A DNA stretch of 64,000 nt from Micromonospora terminaliae. Its GTDB lineage: Bacteria; Actinomycetota; Actinomycetes; Mycobacteriales; Micromonosporaceae. Below, piece by piece: positions 23,254-32,352 of the stretch. The notes under the pieces are model-generated. The model saw only the letters and a program-made list of their open reading frames with translations, was not told the DNA's origin and searched no databases. Every line of letters begins with the position of its first letter. Position 1 is the stretch's first letter. A program made the translations under genes and the position numbers. The stretch covers positions 1,116,001-1,180,000 of the forward strand of contig NZ_CP045309.1 in NCBI RefSeq assembly GCF_009671205.1, written 5' to 3'.

Positions 23254-24237
23254 GTGACCGTTCGTCAGTCGATCGTCTTCAACGGTGACCTCGGCAGCGG
23301 CAAGAGCACCGTTTCCGTCGAGATCGCCAAGCGGCTGGGGCTGCGCCGGGTCAGCGTCGGCGACCTCTACCGCCAGATGGCGCAGGAGCGGCAGATGACC
23401 GCCCTCCAGCTCAACCTGCACGCCGAGCTGGACCAGGCCGTGGACGGCTTCGTCGACCAGCTCCAGCGGGACATCGCCGCCTCGGGCGAGAGCCTGGTCA
23501 TGGACTCCCGGCTCGCCTGGCACTTCTTCACCGACGCGCTCAAGGTGCACATGATCACCGAGCCGACCGAGGCGGCCCGGCGGGTGCTGGCCCGCCCCTC
23601 CGGCCCGGCGGAGAGCTACGCCTCGCTGGAGGAGGCGAAGGCCAAGCTCCGCGAGCGCAGCGAGAGCGAGCGTGGCCGGTTCATCGTCCGATACGGCGTC
23701 GACAAGGCCCGGCTGCGCAACTACGACCTGGTCTGCGACACCACCCGGGCCACCCCCGAGCAGGTGATCCAGCACGTCATCGACGTCTACGAGGGTCGGC
23801 TCGGCGCCGACGTGCTGCGCGACGGCCAGCCGCTGCTGCTGCTCGACCCGGCCCGGGTCTACCCGACCGAGGACATCGCCACCCTGCGCGGGCTGTGGGA
23901 CTCGGAGTTCGTCGGCGAGGTGGCCGGGTCCGGTGACGAGGCCCTGGAGCCGCTGACCATCGGTTACACCGGCGAGTACTTCTTCGTGGTCGACGGTCAC
24001 CGCCGGCTCAGCGCCGCCCTCCAGAGCGGCTTCCCGCTGGTCCCCGCCCGGCTGGTCGCCGAGGTCGACGAACCCGTGGTCGGCGGGCTGAGCGCGGTGG
24101 ACTTCTTCGCCGCCCAGGCCCGGCCCAGCCTGATCCACGACTGGGAGGCCGCGCACGGCCTCGCGCTGCCGCTGCCCGAGCACGCCCTGCTGGGCGGGGA
24201 CGCGGTGCTGGCCGGGGAGCCGGGCACCGGCGCCTGA
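23254..24237 (+). CDS. P-loop nucleotide/cytidylate-kinase-like domain fused to a ParB/Srx-like domain
   Basis: The 327-residue protein has two parts. Residues about 5-185 form a P-loop kinase resembling (d)CMP kinase: IVFNGDLGSGKST (Walker A 11-18), RVSVGDLYRQMA, a Lys/Arg-rich LID (EEAKAKLRERSESERGRF) and DLVCDTTRATPEQV. Residues about 195-270 resemble the ParB/sulfiredoxin fold: LLLDPARVYPTEDI ... EYFFVVDGHRRLSAALQSGFPLVPARLV, where DGHRRLSAA matches the GHxR nucleotide-binding motif. The substrate is unknown. GTG 23254 follows GGGGTGG; GTG 23233 (seven residues longer) overlaps the small ORF stop and remains possible. Monocistronic between priA and a convergent gene. Confidence 0.7.
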   Translation: MTVRQSIVFNGDLGSGKSTVSVEIAKRLGLRRVSVGDLYRQMAQERQMTALQLNLHAELDQAVDGFVDQLQRDIAASGESLVMDSRLAWHFFTDALKVHMITEPTEAARRVLARPSGPAESYASLEEAKAKLRERSESERGRFIVRYGVDKARLRNYDLVCDTTRATPEQVIQHVIDVYEGRLGADVLRDGQPLLLLDPARVYPTEDIATLRGLWDSEFVGEVAGSGDEALEPLTIGYTGEYFFVVDGHRRLSAALQSGFPLVPARLVAEVDEPVVGGLSAVDFFAAQARPSLIHDWEAAHGLALPLPEHALLGGDAVLAGEPGTGA

Positions 24238-24292
24238 CCGCCGGCCCGCCCGGGCCCTCGACTCCGCCCGGCGGCGCCTGGCCAGGCCCTGC

Positions 24293-25009
24293 TCAGGCCG
24301 TTGCCACCCGCTCGGCCGCCCGCTGCGCCGCCGCCGCCGCGAACGCGCGGATCATCGGGTGCGGTTCATCGCCGTCGCCGGTCAGCTCCGGCTGGAAGAG
24401 GGTGGCCAGGAAGAACGGGTGCCCGGGCAGCTCAGCCACCCGGACCTCGCCGTCGTCGTCGTGTCCGGTGAACCGCAGGCCGTGCGCGACCAGGGTGTCC
24501 AGGTAGCGGTGGTTGAGGCCGTAGCCGCACTGGTACCGCTCGATGCTGCGCTCGACGCCGGCGACCCGCTGGGCCAGGGAGCCCGCGGTGAACCGGACCC
24601 GCCCCTCATGACCGCGCAGCGCGCAGGCGAGCGGTTCGATCAGCAGCTCGTCCGCCGCCGGCGTGTTCTCGGCGTGGGCGACCCCGGTCAGGCCGCAGAC
24701 CGCCCGGGCGTACTCCAGCAGGGCGTGCTGGAACCCGCCGCAGGTGGCCAGGAACGGAATGCCGGCGGACCGGGCGCGGCCCGCCGCGTGCAGCGCGCCC
24801 TCCTCACTGCGGTACGGGCTGCCCGGCAACAGCCAGATGGCGTCGAACTCGTCCAGCCTGCTCGTCGGCACCTCGGGCGTGGGAATCCAGTACGCGTCGA
24901 CGTCGGTGCCGTGCCGCTCGCGCAGCGCGGCCAGCAGGGCCGGCACCCGGACGTGGGCGCGGACGGCGGGGGAGTGGTCGGCGACCAGGGCAAGTCGGGG
25001 AACGATCAT
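24293..25009 (-). CDS. CTP-synthase-like class I glutamine amidotransferase family protein
   Basis: The 238-residue protein resembles the stand-alone C-terminal glutaminase domain of CTP synthase. It has LPGSPYRSEEGAL (oxyanion region), the nucleophile in PFLATCGGFQHALLEYAR and a C-terminal HPFFLATLFQPEL. In canonical GATases the last block is YHPE; here the catalytic His is Gln (FQPE), so ordinary glutaminase activity is doubtful. No synthetase domain is present. It is divergent from the LysR gene with only 76 bases between, suggesting control by that regulator. Substrate unknown. Confidence 0.7.
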   Translation of the reverse strand: MIVPRLALVADHSPAVRAHVRVPALLAALRERHGTDVDAYWIPTPEVPTSRLDEFDAIWLLPGSPYRSEEGALHAAGRARSAGIPFLATCGGFQHALLEYARAVCGLTGVAHAENTPAADELLIEPLACALRGHEGRVRFTAGSLAQRVAGVERSIERYQCGYGLNHRYLDTLVAHGLRFTGHDDDGEVRVAELPGHPFFLATLFQPELTGDGDEPHPMIRAFAAAAAQRAAERVATA

Positions 25010-25085
25010 GGGATCATCCTGACCCGGGCTCGGCCATCAAAGCCAACGATGATCCCTGCTGGACCGATCAGGAAGGCTTATCGAG

Positions 25086-25946
25086 GTGGACCCGCACCTG
25101 CTGCGCACCTTCACCGCCGTGGCGCGGCTGCGCTCGTTCTCGGCTGCGGCGGCGGAACTCGGCTACACCCAGTCGGCGGTCAGCCAGCAGGTCGCCGCGC
25201 TCGAAGCCGACCTCGGCGTACGCCTGCTCCAGCGTCGCCCGGTGGCGCCCACCGAGGCGGGGGAGCGGCTGCTGGCGTACGCCGGGCCCATTCTGCTGCG
25301 GCTGGCCACCGCCCGGGCCGACGTGGCACGGCTGGGCACCCCCCGTCCCGGACCACTGCGGGTGGGCGCCACGCCGCTGGCCGCACCGTCGGCGGCGGCG
25401 CTCGCCGCCGCCCAACCGGCGCGCGGGCTGGTGCTTCGGGTGGGGCCTCGGGCGGACCTGGTCCAGCAGGTCGGCAGCGACGAGCTCGACGTGGGCCTGC
25501 TCGACGGCTTCGTCACCCCCAGCGATCCCCTACCGGTCGTCGAGGCGGGGCTGATCGCCACCGCTCCGCACGACGAGCAGCCCGCGGTGGTGGCGCTGCC
25601 CCGATCCCACCCGCTCGCCGGCCGATCGGGCCTGTCCCTGGCGGACCTGGCGGTCGCCCGCTGGATCGACGCGCCGGACGTCGCGGCGCCGCTGCCGCAA
25701 CTGCGGGCCGCCGCCGGCGCCGACGGCTTCCGGCCGGCCGTCCGCTACGACGGGACGGATGCGGCCGGCCTCCTGGCCGCGGTGGCGGCCGGGCACGGCC
25801 TCGCGGTGCTGCCGGCCGGGCCGGTTCGCGGCCACCCCGGGCTGGTCGGGGTCGACCTCGTCACACCGCGCCTGATGCACCGCATCGAGGCGGTCCGGCC
25901 CGCGGAGCCGGCGGGGGATCGCCGGGTCCGGCCGGCGGGAGCATGA
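25086..25946 (+). CDS. LysR family transcriptional regulator
   Basis: The 286-residue protein has the classical N-terminal wHTH (LLRTFTAVARLRSFSAAAAELGYTQSAVSQQVAALEADLGVRLLQR, residues 5-50). A periplasmic-binding-like effector domain (about 88-270) follows, with PLRVGATPLAAP and DVGLLDG. GTG 25086 gives MDPHLLRTF, the common LysR start. The upstream 76 bases, shared with the divergent amidotransferase gene, contain GATGATC/GATCATC-type repeats that could serve as its operator. Its stop overlaps an in-frame ATG of the P450 frame. Confidence 0.88.
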   Translation: MDPHLLRTFTAVARLRSFSAAAAELGYTQSAVSQQVAALEADLGVRLLQRRPVAPTEAGERLLAYAGPILLRLATARADVARLGTPRPGPLRVGATPLAAPSAAALAAAQPARGLVLRVGPRADLVQQVGSDELDVGLLDGFVTPSDPLPVVEAGLIATAPHDEQPAVVALPRSHPLAGRSGLSLADLAVARWIDAPDVAAPLPQLRAAAGADGFRPAVRYDGTDAAGLLAAVAAGHGLAVLPAGPVRGHPGLVGVDLVTPRLMHRIEAVRPAEPAGDRRVRPAGA

Positions 25947-25978
25947 TGGAGGCCTCCGACGCCTGGGGAGGCCGAATC

Positions 25979-27253
25979 GTGGACCCTGCCGACGCCCTCG
26001 CCCTGCTGCTGTCGCCCCAGGGGCGGGTGAACCCCTACCCGACGTACGAGCGGTTGCGCGACCACGGCGCGGTGGTCCCGGCGGGGCCGGCGTTCCACCT
26101 GGTCACCGGCTATGCGGAGGCCGACGCGATCCTGCGGGACGCCCGGTTCGGAGTGATGGACGACGACCTGCGCGACCAGATCCTCCCCGGCTGGCGGGAG
26201 AGCCCGGCGGTCGCCTCGATCTCCCGCTCGATGCTGCGCACCAACCCGCCCGACCACAGCCGGATGCGCCGGCTCGCCGCCGGCGCGTTCACCCCGCGCC
26301 GGATCGCCGCCCTGCGCGACGTCGTGGAGGCGCAGGCCGACGAGCTGATCGACCGGATGCTGGCCCGCGCCCGGGCGGGGGAGCCGGTCGACTTCATGGC
26401 CGAGTTCGCGTACCCCCTTCCGGTGGCGGTGATCTGCGCGCTGCTCGGCGTGCCGGCGGCGGACCGGCCGCTGTTCCGGCGCTGGGCCACCGACCTCACC
26501 GGCGTCCTGGAGCCGGAGATCAGCCCCGACGAGCTGGCGCTGGCCGACCGGGGCGCCACCGAGCTGCGCGACTACTTCACCGAGCTGGTCGCGGCCCGGC
26601 GGCGCGCCCCGGCCGACGACCTCACGACCGCGCTCGTGCAGGCCCACGACACCGACGGCGACCGGCTCTCCGGGGACGAGCTGCTGTCGAACCTCGTCGT
26701 CCTGCTGGTGGCCGGCTTCGAGACCACCACGAACCTGCTCGGCAACGGCCTCGTGGTGCTGCTCGACCACCCGGCCGCGGCGGCGACCCTGCGCGACCAA
26801 CCCGAGTTCGCCCCCGGCTACGTCGAGGAGCTGCTGCGCTACGACTCACCGGTGCAGCTCACGTCCCGGATGAGCACCGAGCCGACCCGCTACGGCGGGG
26901 TGGACCTGCCCGCCGGGAGCTGGCTCATCGTGCTGCTGGGGGCCGCCAACCGGGACCCCGGCCGCTACCCGGAGCCGGCGCGGTTCGACCCCTGGCGTCC
27001 CCAGGTGCACCCGCTGTCCTTCGGCGCCGGCCCGCACTACTGCCTCGGCGCGGGCCTGGCCCGGCTGGAGGCGCAGGTGGCGTTCCCGCTGCTGCTGCGC
27101 CGGCTGCCCGGCCTCGCCCTGGCCGGGCCGGGCGAGCGGCGGATCCGGCTCACCCTGCGCGGCTACGCGACCCTGCCGGTCACCGTCGGTGACGGGGCGG
27201 CGCGGGTCACCGATCGCGGTACGCCGGCCGGGGCGACCGGACCGACTCCGTAG
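25979..27253 (+). CDS. Cytochrome P450
   Basis: Heme monooxygenase of the soluble bacterial class. In the 424-residue product the I-helix motif is [13 protein letters not shown], the K-helix ExxR is in EELLRYDSP, and the heme-thiolate loop is [19 protein letters not shown] with the axial Cys. GTG 25979 has GGGGAGG at a good distance. ATG 25943/25946, which overlap the LysR stop, are alternatives adding 11-12 residues. No ferredoxin or reductase gene is adjacent, so electrons must come from generic partners. The substrate cannot be inferred; regulation by the adjacent LysR is plausible. Confidence 0.9.
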   Translation: MDPADALALLLSPQGRVNPYPTYERLRDHGAVVPAGPAFHLVTGYAEADAILRDARFGVMDDDLRDQILPGWRESPAVASISRSMLRTNPPDHSRMRRLAAGAFTPRRIAALRDVVEAQADELIDRMLARARAGEPVDFMAEFAYPLPVAVICALLGVPAADRPLFRRWATDLTGVLEPEISPDELALADRGATELRDYFTELVAARRRAPADDLTTALVQAHDTDGDRLSGDELLSNLVVLLVAGFETTTNLLGNGLVVLLDHPAAAATLRDQPEFAPGYVEELLRYDSPVQLTSRMSTEPTRYGGVDLPAGSWLIVLLGAANRDPGRYPEPARFDPWRPQVHPLSFGAGPHYCLGAGLARLEAQVAFPLLLRRLPGLALAGPGERRIRLTLRGYATLPVTVGDGAARVTDRGTPAGATGPTP

Positions 27254-27295
27254 ACTGGTACGGCACCACTCGTCCCAGACAAGGAGCCACTCCGC

Positions 27296-27856
27296 GTGAC
27301 CGTCCAGCCCATCCGTCTGTTCGGCGATCCGGTGCTGCGCACGCCGGCCGACCCGGTGGTCGATTTCGACGCCGAGCTGCGCAAGCTCATCGCCGACCTG
27401 ACCGACACGATGCGCGAGCAGAGCGGCGCCGGCCTGGCCGCGCCGCAGCTCGGGGTGGGCCTGCGGGTGTTCACCTTCGACGTGGACGACGTCCTCGGGC
27501 ACCTGGTCAACCCCGTGCTCGAGTTCCCCGACGAGGAGGAGCAGGACGGCCCGGAGGGCTGCCTGTCCATCCCGGGGCTCTACTTCGACACGAAGCGCCG
27601 GCAGAACGTCATCGCCAAGGGCTTCAACGGCTACGGCGACCCGCTGCAGATCGTCGGCACCGGCCTCATGGCCCGCTGCGTGCAGCACGAGACCGACCAC
27701 CTCGACGGGGTGCTCTTCGTCGACCGGCTCGACCCGGCCGGCCGCAAGGAGGCCATGAAGGCGATCCGGCAGGCCGAGTGGTACGACGACGCCGCCCCGC
27801 CGACGGTCAAGCTCAGCCCGCACGCCGCCGGCAACCCCTTCGGCCTGGGGCGGTGA
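27296..27856 (+). CDS. def: Peptide deformylase
   Basis: Removes the formyl group from nascent N-terminal Met. The 186-residue protein has all three PDF motifs: GAGLAAPQ (residues 44-51), EGCLS with metal ligand Cys89, and HETDHLD with His131, Glu132 and His135. GTG 27296 follows AAGGAG at 27281-27286. A TAGACT box at 27251-27256 could be the -10 of the def-fmt-rsmB operon. Its stop overlaps fmt (GTGA). Confidence 0.95.
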   Translation: MTVQPIRLFGDPVLRTPADPVVDFDAELRKLIADLTDTMREQSGAGLAAPQLGVGLRVFTFDVDDVLGHLVNPVLEFPDEEEQDGPEGCLSIPGLYFDTKRRQNVIAKGFNGYGDPLQIVGTGLMARCVQHETDHLDGVLFVDRLDPAGRKEAMKAIRQAEWYDDAAPPTVKLSPHAAGNPFGLGR

Positions 27857-28788
27857 CCCGGATGCGCCTGGTCTTCGCCGGCACGCCGGCCGTCGCCGTG
27901 CCCGCGCTGGACGCCATCGCGGCCTCCGGTCACGAGCTGCTCGCCGTGGTCACCCGCCCCGACGCCCCCGCCGGCCGCGGGCGGGGCCTGGTCCGCTCCC
28001 CGGTCGGCGCCTGGGCCGACGCGCACGGCGTCGAGGTGCTCACCCCGGCGCGGCCGCGGGAGCCCGAGTTCCTCGACCGGCTCCGCGAGCTGGCCCCGGA
28101 CTGCGTGCCGGTGGTCGCCTACGGCGCGCTGGTGCCGCCGGCGGCGTTGGAGATCCCCCGGCTCGGCTGGATCAACCTGCACTTCTCGCTGCTGCCCGCC
28201 TGGCGCGGCGCGGCGCCCGTGCAGCACGCCGTGCTGCACGGCGACGAGCTGACCGGTGCCAGCGTCTTCCAGCTGGAGGAGGGCCTGGACACCGGCCCGG
28301 TCTACGGCACCGTCACCGCCGAGGTGCGGCCCGCCGACACCTCCGGGGACCTGCTGGAGCGGCTCGCCCACTCCGGCGCCGGGCTGCTCGTGGCCGTGCT
28401 CGACGCGCTGGAGGCCGGCACCGCCCGGGCCGAGCCGCAGCCGGCCGACGGGGTCTCCCTCGCGCCGAAGCTCACCGTCGAGGACGCCCGGGTCCGCTGG
28501 GCCGACCCGGCCTTCGCCGTGGACCGCCGGATCCGCGCCTGCACGCCGGCCCCGGGCCCGTGGACCACCTTCCGCGGCGACCGGGTCAAGCTCGGCCCGG
28601 TCACCCCGGTGGCCAACGGCCCGGAGCTGAAGCCTGGCGAGCTGCTCGTGGAGAAGGCCCGCGTGCTGGCCGGCACGGGCACCGTGCCGGTGCAGCTCGG
28701 CGAAGTGCGCGCGGCCGGCAAGAAGGCCATGTCGGCCGGCGACTGGGCGCGCGGCGCCCGGGTCGCCGCCGGTGAGGTGCTCGCGTGA
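27853..28788 (+). CDS. fmt: Methionyl-tRNA formyltransferase
   Basis: Formylates initiator Met-tRNA using 10-formyl-THF, the partner reaction to deformylase. The 311-residue protein has the N-terminal formyltransferase domain with [18 protein letters not shown] (catalytic Asn/His region) and [19 protein letters not shown]-terminal OB-like tRNA-binding domain follows (from about 205, [22 protein letters not shown]). GTG 27853 overlaps the def stop; ATG 27862 three codons later is an alternative. Confidence 0.95.
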   Translation: MTRMRLVFAGTPAVAVPALDAIAASGHELLAVVTRPDAPAGRGRGLVRSPVGAWADAHGVEVLTPARPREPEFLDRLRELAPDCVPVVAYGALVPPAALEIPRLGWINLHFSLLPAWRGAAPVQHAVLHGDELTGASVFQLEEGLDTGPVYGTVTAEVRPADTSGDLLERLAHSGAGLLVAVLDALEAGTARAEPQPADGVSLAPKLTVEDARVRWADPAFAVDRRIRACTPAPGPWTTFRGDRVKLGPVTPVANGPELKPGELLVEKARVLAGTGTVPVQLGEVRAAGKKAMSAGDWARGARVAAGEVLA

Positions 28789-30353
28789 CCGGGCCGTCCG
28801 AGCCCGGGCGTTTCCCCGACGAGGGTCCGCGCGGCGGCCGCTCCGGCGACGCCGGGCGGTTCACCGGCGGCGACCGGTCCCGGGACCGGGGCCGGCCGGA
28901 GCGCGGCGAGCGTCCCGCGCGCCGGGGTGACGGGCCGCCGCGCGAGGGGCGTTTCGGCGCCGACCGGCGCGGCGGCGTCCGGCGGCCGGCCCGGCCGGCC
29001 GTGGACCTGCCCCGGCACGTCGCCTACCAGGCGATCGCCGCGGTGCACCGGGACGACGCGTACGCCAACCTCGTGCTGCCGGCGATGCTCCGCGACGAGG
29101 GGCTGACCGGCCGGGACGCCGCCTTCGCCACCGAGCTGACGTACGGCACGCTGCGCCACACCGGCACCCTGGACGCGATCATCACCGACGCGGCCGGCCG
29201 GGACGTGGAGCGGATCGACCCGCCGGTGCGGGACGCGCTGCGGCTCGGGACCTACCAGCTCCTGCACACCCGGGTGCCGGCGCACGCGGCCGTGTCGTCC
29301 ACCGTGGACCTGGTCCGCACGGTCGGTCCCGGGGCCACTGGCTTCGCCAACGCGGTGCTGCGCGAGGTGGCCGGCCGGGACATCGACGGCTGGGTGGCGA
29401 AGCTCGCCCCGTCCGAGGAGACCGACCCGATCGGCCACCTGGCGCTGGCGTACAGCCATCCGCAGTGGATCGTGCGGGCCTTCGCCGAGGCGCTCGGCGG
29501 CGACCTGCGCGAGACCGCCCGCCTGCTCATCGAGGACAACGAGCGCCCGCCGGTACACCTGTGCGCCCGGCCTGGCCTGGCCGACCCGGTGGCGCTGGCC
29601 GACGAGGTCGGCGGGGCGCCGGGCGCCTTCTCGCCGTACGCGGTCTACCTGTCCGGCGGCGCGCCGGGCGAGCTGGCGGCGGTGATCGAGGGGCGCGCCC
29701 ACGTCCAGGACGAGGGCTCCCAGCTCGTGGCGAACGCCCTCGCGGTGGCGCCGCTGGACGGCCCGGACGGCCGCTGGCTCGACCTGTGCGCCGGTCCCGG
29801 CGGCAAGGCCGGCCTGCTCGGCGCCCTGGCCGCGGAGCGCGGCGCCCGGCTCACCGCCGTCGAGGTGGCCGAGCACCGGGCCCGGCTGGTCGCCCAGGCC
29901 ACGCGGGGCCTGCCGGTCACCGTGCTGAACACCGACGGCCGCACGGTCGGGGCCGACCCGAAGCTGCCGGAGGGGCACTTCGACCGGGTGCTGGTCGACG
30001 CCCCGTGCACCGGGCTCGGCTCGCTGCGCCGCCGGCCGGAGTCCCGCTGGCGCCGCCAGCCGTCGGACCTGCCGCCGCTGACCCGGTTGCAGCGGGAACT
30101 GCTCACGGCGGCGCTGCGCGCGGTCCGGCCGGGCGGCCTGGTCGCGTACGTGACCTGCTCGCCGCACACGGTGGAGACGCACGTGACGGTGACCGAGGCG
30201 TCGCGCCGGTGCGGCTTCCCGGTCGACTTCGTCGACGCCCGCCCGCTGCTGCCCGCCGGCATGCCCGGGCTGGGGGACGGGCCCACGGTCCAGCTGTGGC
30301 CGCAGCGGCACGGCACGGACGCGATGTTCCTGGCGGTGCTGCGCAGGGGCTGA
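28785..30353 (+). CDS. rsmB: 16S rRNA (cytosine-C5) methyltransferase RsmB family
   Basis: SAM-dependent m5C methyltransferase of 16S rRNA. In the 522-residue protein residues 1 to about 72 form an Arg/Gly/Pro-rich, probably disordered extension. A NusB-like RNA-binding domain follows (about 75-210), then the catalytic domain with [15 protein letters not shown] (SAM site), [15 protein letters not shown] (motif IV Cys) and VTCSPHTVE (motif VI Cys nucleophile). GTG 28785 overlaps the fmt stop. The long basic tail is unusual in length. Confidence 0.92.
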   Translation: MTGPSEPGRFPDEGPRGGRSGDAGRFTGGDRSRDRGRPERGERPARRGDGPPREGRFGADRRGGVRRPARPAVDLPRHVAYQAIAAVHRDDAYANLVLPAMLRDEGLTGRDAAFATELTYGTLRHTGTLDAIITDAAGRDVERIDPPVRDALRLGTYQLLHTRVPAHAAVSSTVDLVRTVGPGATGFANAVLREVAGRDIDGWVAKLAPSEETDPIGHLALAYSHPQWIVRAFAEALGGDLRETARLLIEDNERPPVHLCARPGLADPVALADEVGGAPGAFSPYAVYLSGGAPGELAAVIEGRAHVQDEGSQLVANALAVAPLDGPDGRWLDLCAGPGGKAGLLGALAAERGARLTAVEVAEHRARLVAQATRGLPVTVLNTDGRTVGADPKLPEGHFDRVLVDAPCTGLGSLRRRPESRWRRQPSDLPPLTRLQRELLTAALRAVRPGGLVAYVTCSPHTVETHVTVTEASRRCGFPVDFVDARPLLPAGMPGLGDGPTVQLWPQRHGTDAMFLAVLRRG

Positions 30354-30397
30354 GCGCGGGCCCGGCCGACGGGCCGAATGTCCACAGGTGAACCAGA

Positions 30398-30428
30398 AAA
30401 GCGGGACCGGCCACGCCGGTCCCGCTTT
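30398..30428 (+). terminator. Terminator after the def-fmt-rsmB operon
   Basis: Perfect 14-bp stem, AAAGCGGGACCGGC (30398-30411) with 30415-30428, loop CAC, starting 45 bases after rsmB. The distal arm ends in TTT followed by GTGTCATG, so it resembles an intrinsic terminator. Confidence 0.8.
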
Positions 30429-30447
30429 GTGTCATGTGACATCCCCG

Positions 30448-30475
30448 TTGACTCTTACATCGATACATGTAACTG
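30448..30475 (+). promoter_or_regulatory. Promoter candidate with internal palindrome upstream of the aminopeptidase
   Basis: A -35 box TTGACT (30448-30453) and a -10-like TAACTG (30470-30475) have a 16-base spacer. Inside lies the interrupted palindrome TTACAT-CGATAC-ATGTAA (30455-30472), positioned so that a bound repressor would block polymerase. The segment is notably AT-rich for this genome. Confidence 0.45.
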
Positions 30476-30567
30476 TTCCGATCAGTCCGGCGCCGAGGCT
30501 CCCACCGGGGCCCACGGGTCGCGCCACCCCCGCCAGCACGTCCCGCCGACCCCCACGAGGAGTCATC

Positions 30568-32310
30568 ATGAGACGCAGAACGCCGACCGCGGGCCTCGCG
30601 CTCGCCCTCTTCGCCGCCGTGACGGCGACCCTGGCCGCCCCCGCACCGGCCGGCGCCGCCCCCGCACCCGTCAGCGCCGCCCCCGCGCTCGCCGCCGCCG
30701 CGCCGGACATCTCGGTGACCAACGTCCAGGCCCACCTCACCCAGCTCAACAGCATCGCCACCAGCAACGGCGGCAACCGGCGGGCCGGCTCGGCGGGCCA
30801 CACCGCCTCGGTCAGCTACGTGAAGGCCAAGCTCCAGGCCGCCGGCTACACGGTCTCCGAGCAGGTCTGCACGACCTGCACGTACCGGTCGAACAACCTC
30901 ATCGCCGAGTGGCCGCAGGGCCCGGCCGACCAGGTGGTCATGTTCGGCGCGCACCTGGACAGCGTCTCCGCCGGCCCGGGCATCAACGACAACGGCTCCG
31001 GTTCGGCCACCCTGCTGGAGAACGCGCTGGTCCTCGCCCAGCAGAACCCGAGCATGACCAAGCGGGTCCGGTTCGCCTGGTGGACCGACGAGGAGCAGGG
31101 CCTGAACGGCTCGGAGTTCTACGTCAACTCGCTGAGCGCCACCCAGAAGGGCTACATCAAGGGCTACTACAACTTCGACATGGTCGCCTCGACCAACGGC
31201 GGCTACTTCATCAACCGGCTCACCTCCACCACCGCGGCGCCCCTGAAGGCGTACTGGGACTCGCTGAACCTCCAGCCGGAGGAGAACGTCGAGGGCCAGG
31301 GCCGCTCCGACGACTACTCCTTCCAGCAGGCCGGCATCCCCACCTCCGGCTACGCGGCCGGCGCCAGCGCCCGCAAGACCACCGCCCAGGCCGCCAAGTG
31401 GGGCGGCACCGCCAACTCCGCGTACGACTCGTGCTACCACCGCTCCTGCGACACCACCAGCAACATCAGCGCGACGGTGCTCAACCGCAGCGCCGACGGC
31501 GTGGCGTACGCGATCTGGCAGCTCGCGGTCGGCGGCGGCACCCCGACCAACGACTTCTCCGTCGCGGTGAGCCCCACCTCCGGCAGCGTCGCCCGGGGCG
31601 GCTCCACCACGGCCACGGTCAGCACCGCCACCACGAGCGGCAGCGCCCAGACGGTGAGCCTGTCGGCCACCGGCGCACCCAGCGGGGTGACGGTGAGCTT
31701 CAGCCCGTCCTCGGTCACCTCGGGCGGCTCGGCCACCATGACGGTCGCCGCCTCCGCGACGGCGGCCACCGGCACCTTCACCATCACGGTCACCGGCACC
31801 GGCTCGGTCACCCGCAGCGCCGGCTACACCCTCACGGTGACCGGCACGGGCGGCTGCTCCGGCGGCCAGCTCATCGCCAACAGCAGCTTCGAGTCGGGCA
31901 GCACGCCGTGGACGGCCACCTCGGGTGTCATCACGAACTCGTCGAGCCAGGCGGCCCGGACCGGCAGCTACAAGGCCTGGCTGGACGGCTACGGCAGCAC
32001 CCACACCGACACGCTGTCGCAGTCGGTGAGCATCCCGGCCGGGTGCGCCGGCTACACCCTGTCGTTCTGGCTGCACATCGACACGGCCGAGACCACCACG
32101 AGCGTCGCGTACGACAAGCTGACCGTGCAGGTCGGCTCGACCACCCTGGCGACGTACTCGAACCTCGACAAGGCGAGCGGCTACACGCAGCGCAGCTTCA
32201 ACCTGGCCGCGTACGCCGGGCAGACCGTCACGCTGAAGTGGACCGGGGTCGAGGACGCCTCGCTCCAGACCAGCTTCGTCGTCGACGACGTGACGCTCCA
32301 GGTCGGCTGA
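30568..32310 (+). CDS. Secreted M28 family zinc aminopeptidase with C-terminal accessory domains
   Basis: Extracellular di-zinc aminopeptidase of the Streptomyces griseus type. The 580-residue product has a signal peptide (1 to about 30, [18 protein letters not shown] ... GAA). The catalytic domain (about 46-325) has His129, Asp141, Glu175/Glu176, Asp204 and His291 at exactly the spacing of the SGAP ligands. An Ig/PKD-like Ser/Thr-rich module (about 330-425) and a C-terminal jelly-roll module (about 430-580, [11 protein letters not shown]) follow. ATG 30568 has CGAGGAG before it and gives a complete signal peptide; the frame is open further upstream. Confidence 0.92.
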   Translation: MRRRTPTAGLALALFAAVTATLAAPAPAGAAPAPVSAAPALAAAAPDISVTNVQAHLTQLNSIATSNGGNRRAGSAGHTASVSYVKAKLQAAGYTVSEQVCTTCTYRSNNLIAEWPQGPADQVVMFGAHLDSVSAGPGINDNGSGSATLLENALVLAQQNPSMTKRVRFAWWTDEEQGLNGSEFYVNSLSATQKGYIKGYYNFDMVASTNGGYFINRLTSTTAAPLKAYWDSLNLQPEENVEGQGRSDDYSFQQAGIPTSGYAAGASARKTTAQAAKWGGTANSAYDSCYHRSCDTTSNISATVLNRSADGVAYAIWQLAVGGGTPTNDFSVAVSPTSGSVARGGSTTATVSTATTSGSAQTVSLSATGAPSGVTVSFSPSSVTSGGSATMTVAASATAATGTFTITVTGTGSVTRSAGYTLTVTGTGGCSGGQLIANSSFESGSTPWTATSGVITNSSSQAARTGSYKAWLDGYGSTHTDTLSQSVSIPAGCAGYTLSFWLHIDTAETTTSVAYDKLTVQVGSTTLATYSNLDKASGYTQRSFNLAAYAGQTVTLKWTGVEDASLQTSFVVDDVTLQVG

Positions 32311-32316
32311 GCGACC

Positions 32317-32349
32317 CGGGCGGGGTGGGCCGCGAGCCCGCCCCGCCCG
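32317..32349. terminator. Bidirectional terminator between the aminopeptidase and lipoprotein genes
   Basis: 14-bp stem with one G-U pair (32317-32330 and 32336-32349, loop CGCGA). It lies 6 bases after the plus-strand aminopeptidase and 3 bases beyond the minus-strand lipoprotein stop, so it serves convergent genes. Confidence 0.7.
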
Positions 32350-32352
32350 CGC

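Noticed and set aside
24359..25942. Long plus-strand extension upstream of the P450
   Set aside because: It runs through the antisense of the amidotransferase and another frame of the LysR gene; P450 homology begins only at about 25979.
28785..29000. Repetitive Arg/Gly coding region considered as a DNA repeat or CRISPR-like array
   Set aside because: The units are irregular and encode the in-frame RsmB N-terminal extension; there are no spacers of constant length.
30103..32076. 657-codon minus-strand open frame opposite the aminopeptidase
   Set aside because: It is antisense to a complete M28 enzyme with all zinc ligands, and its composition is biased.
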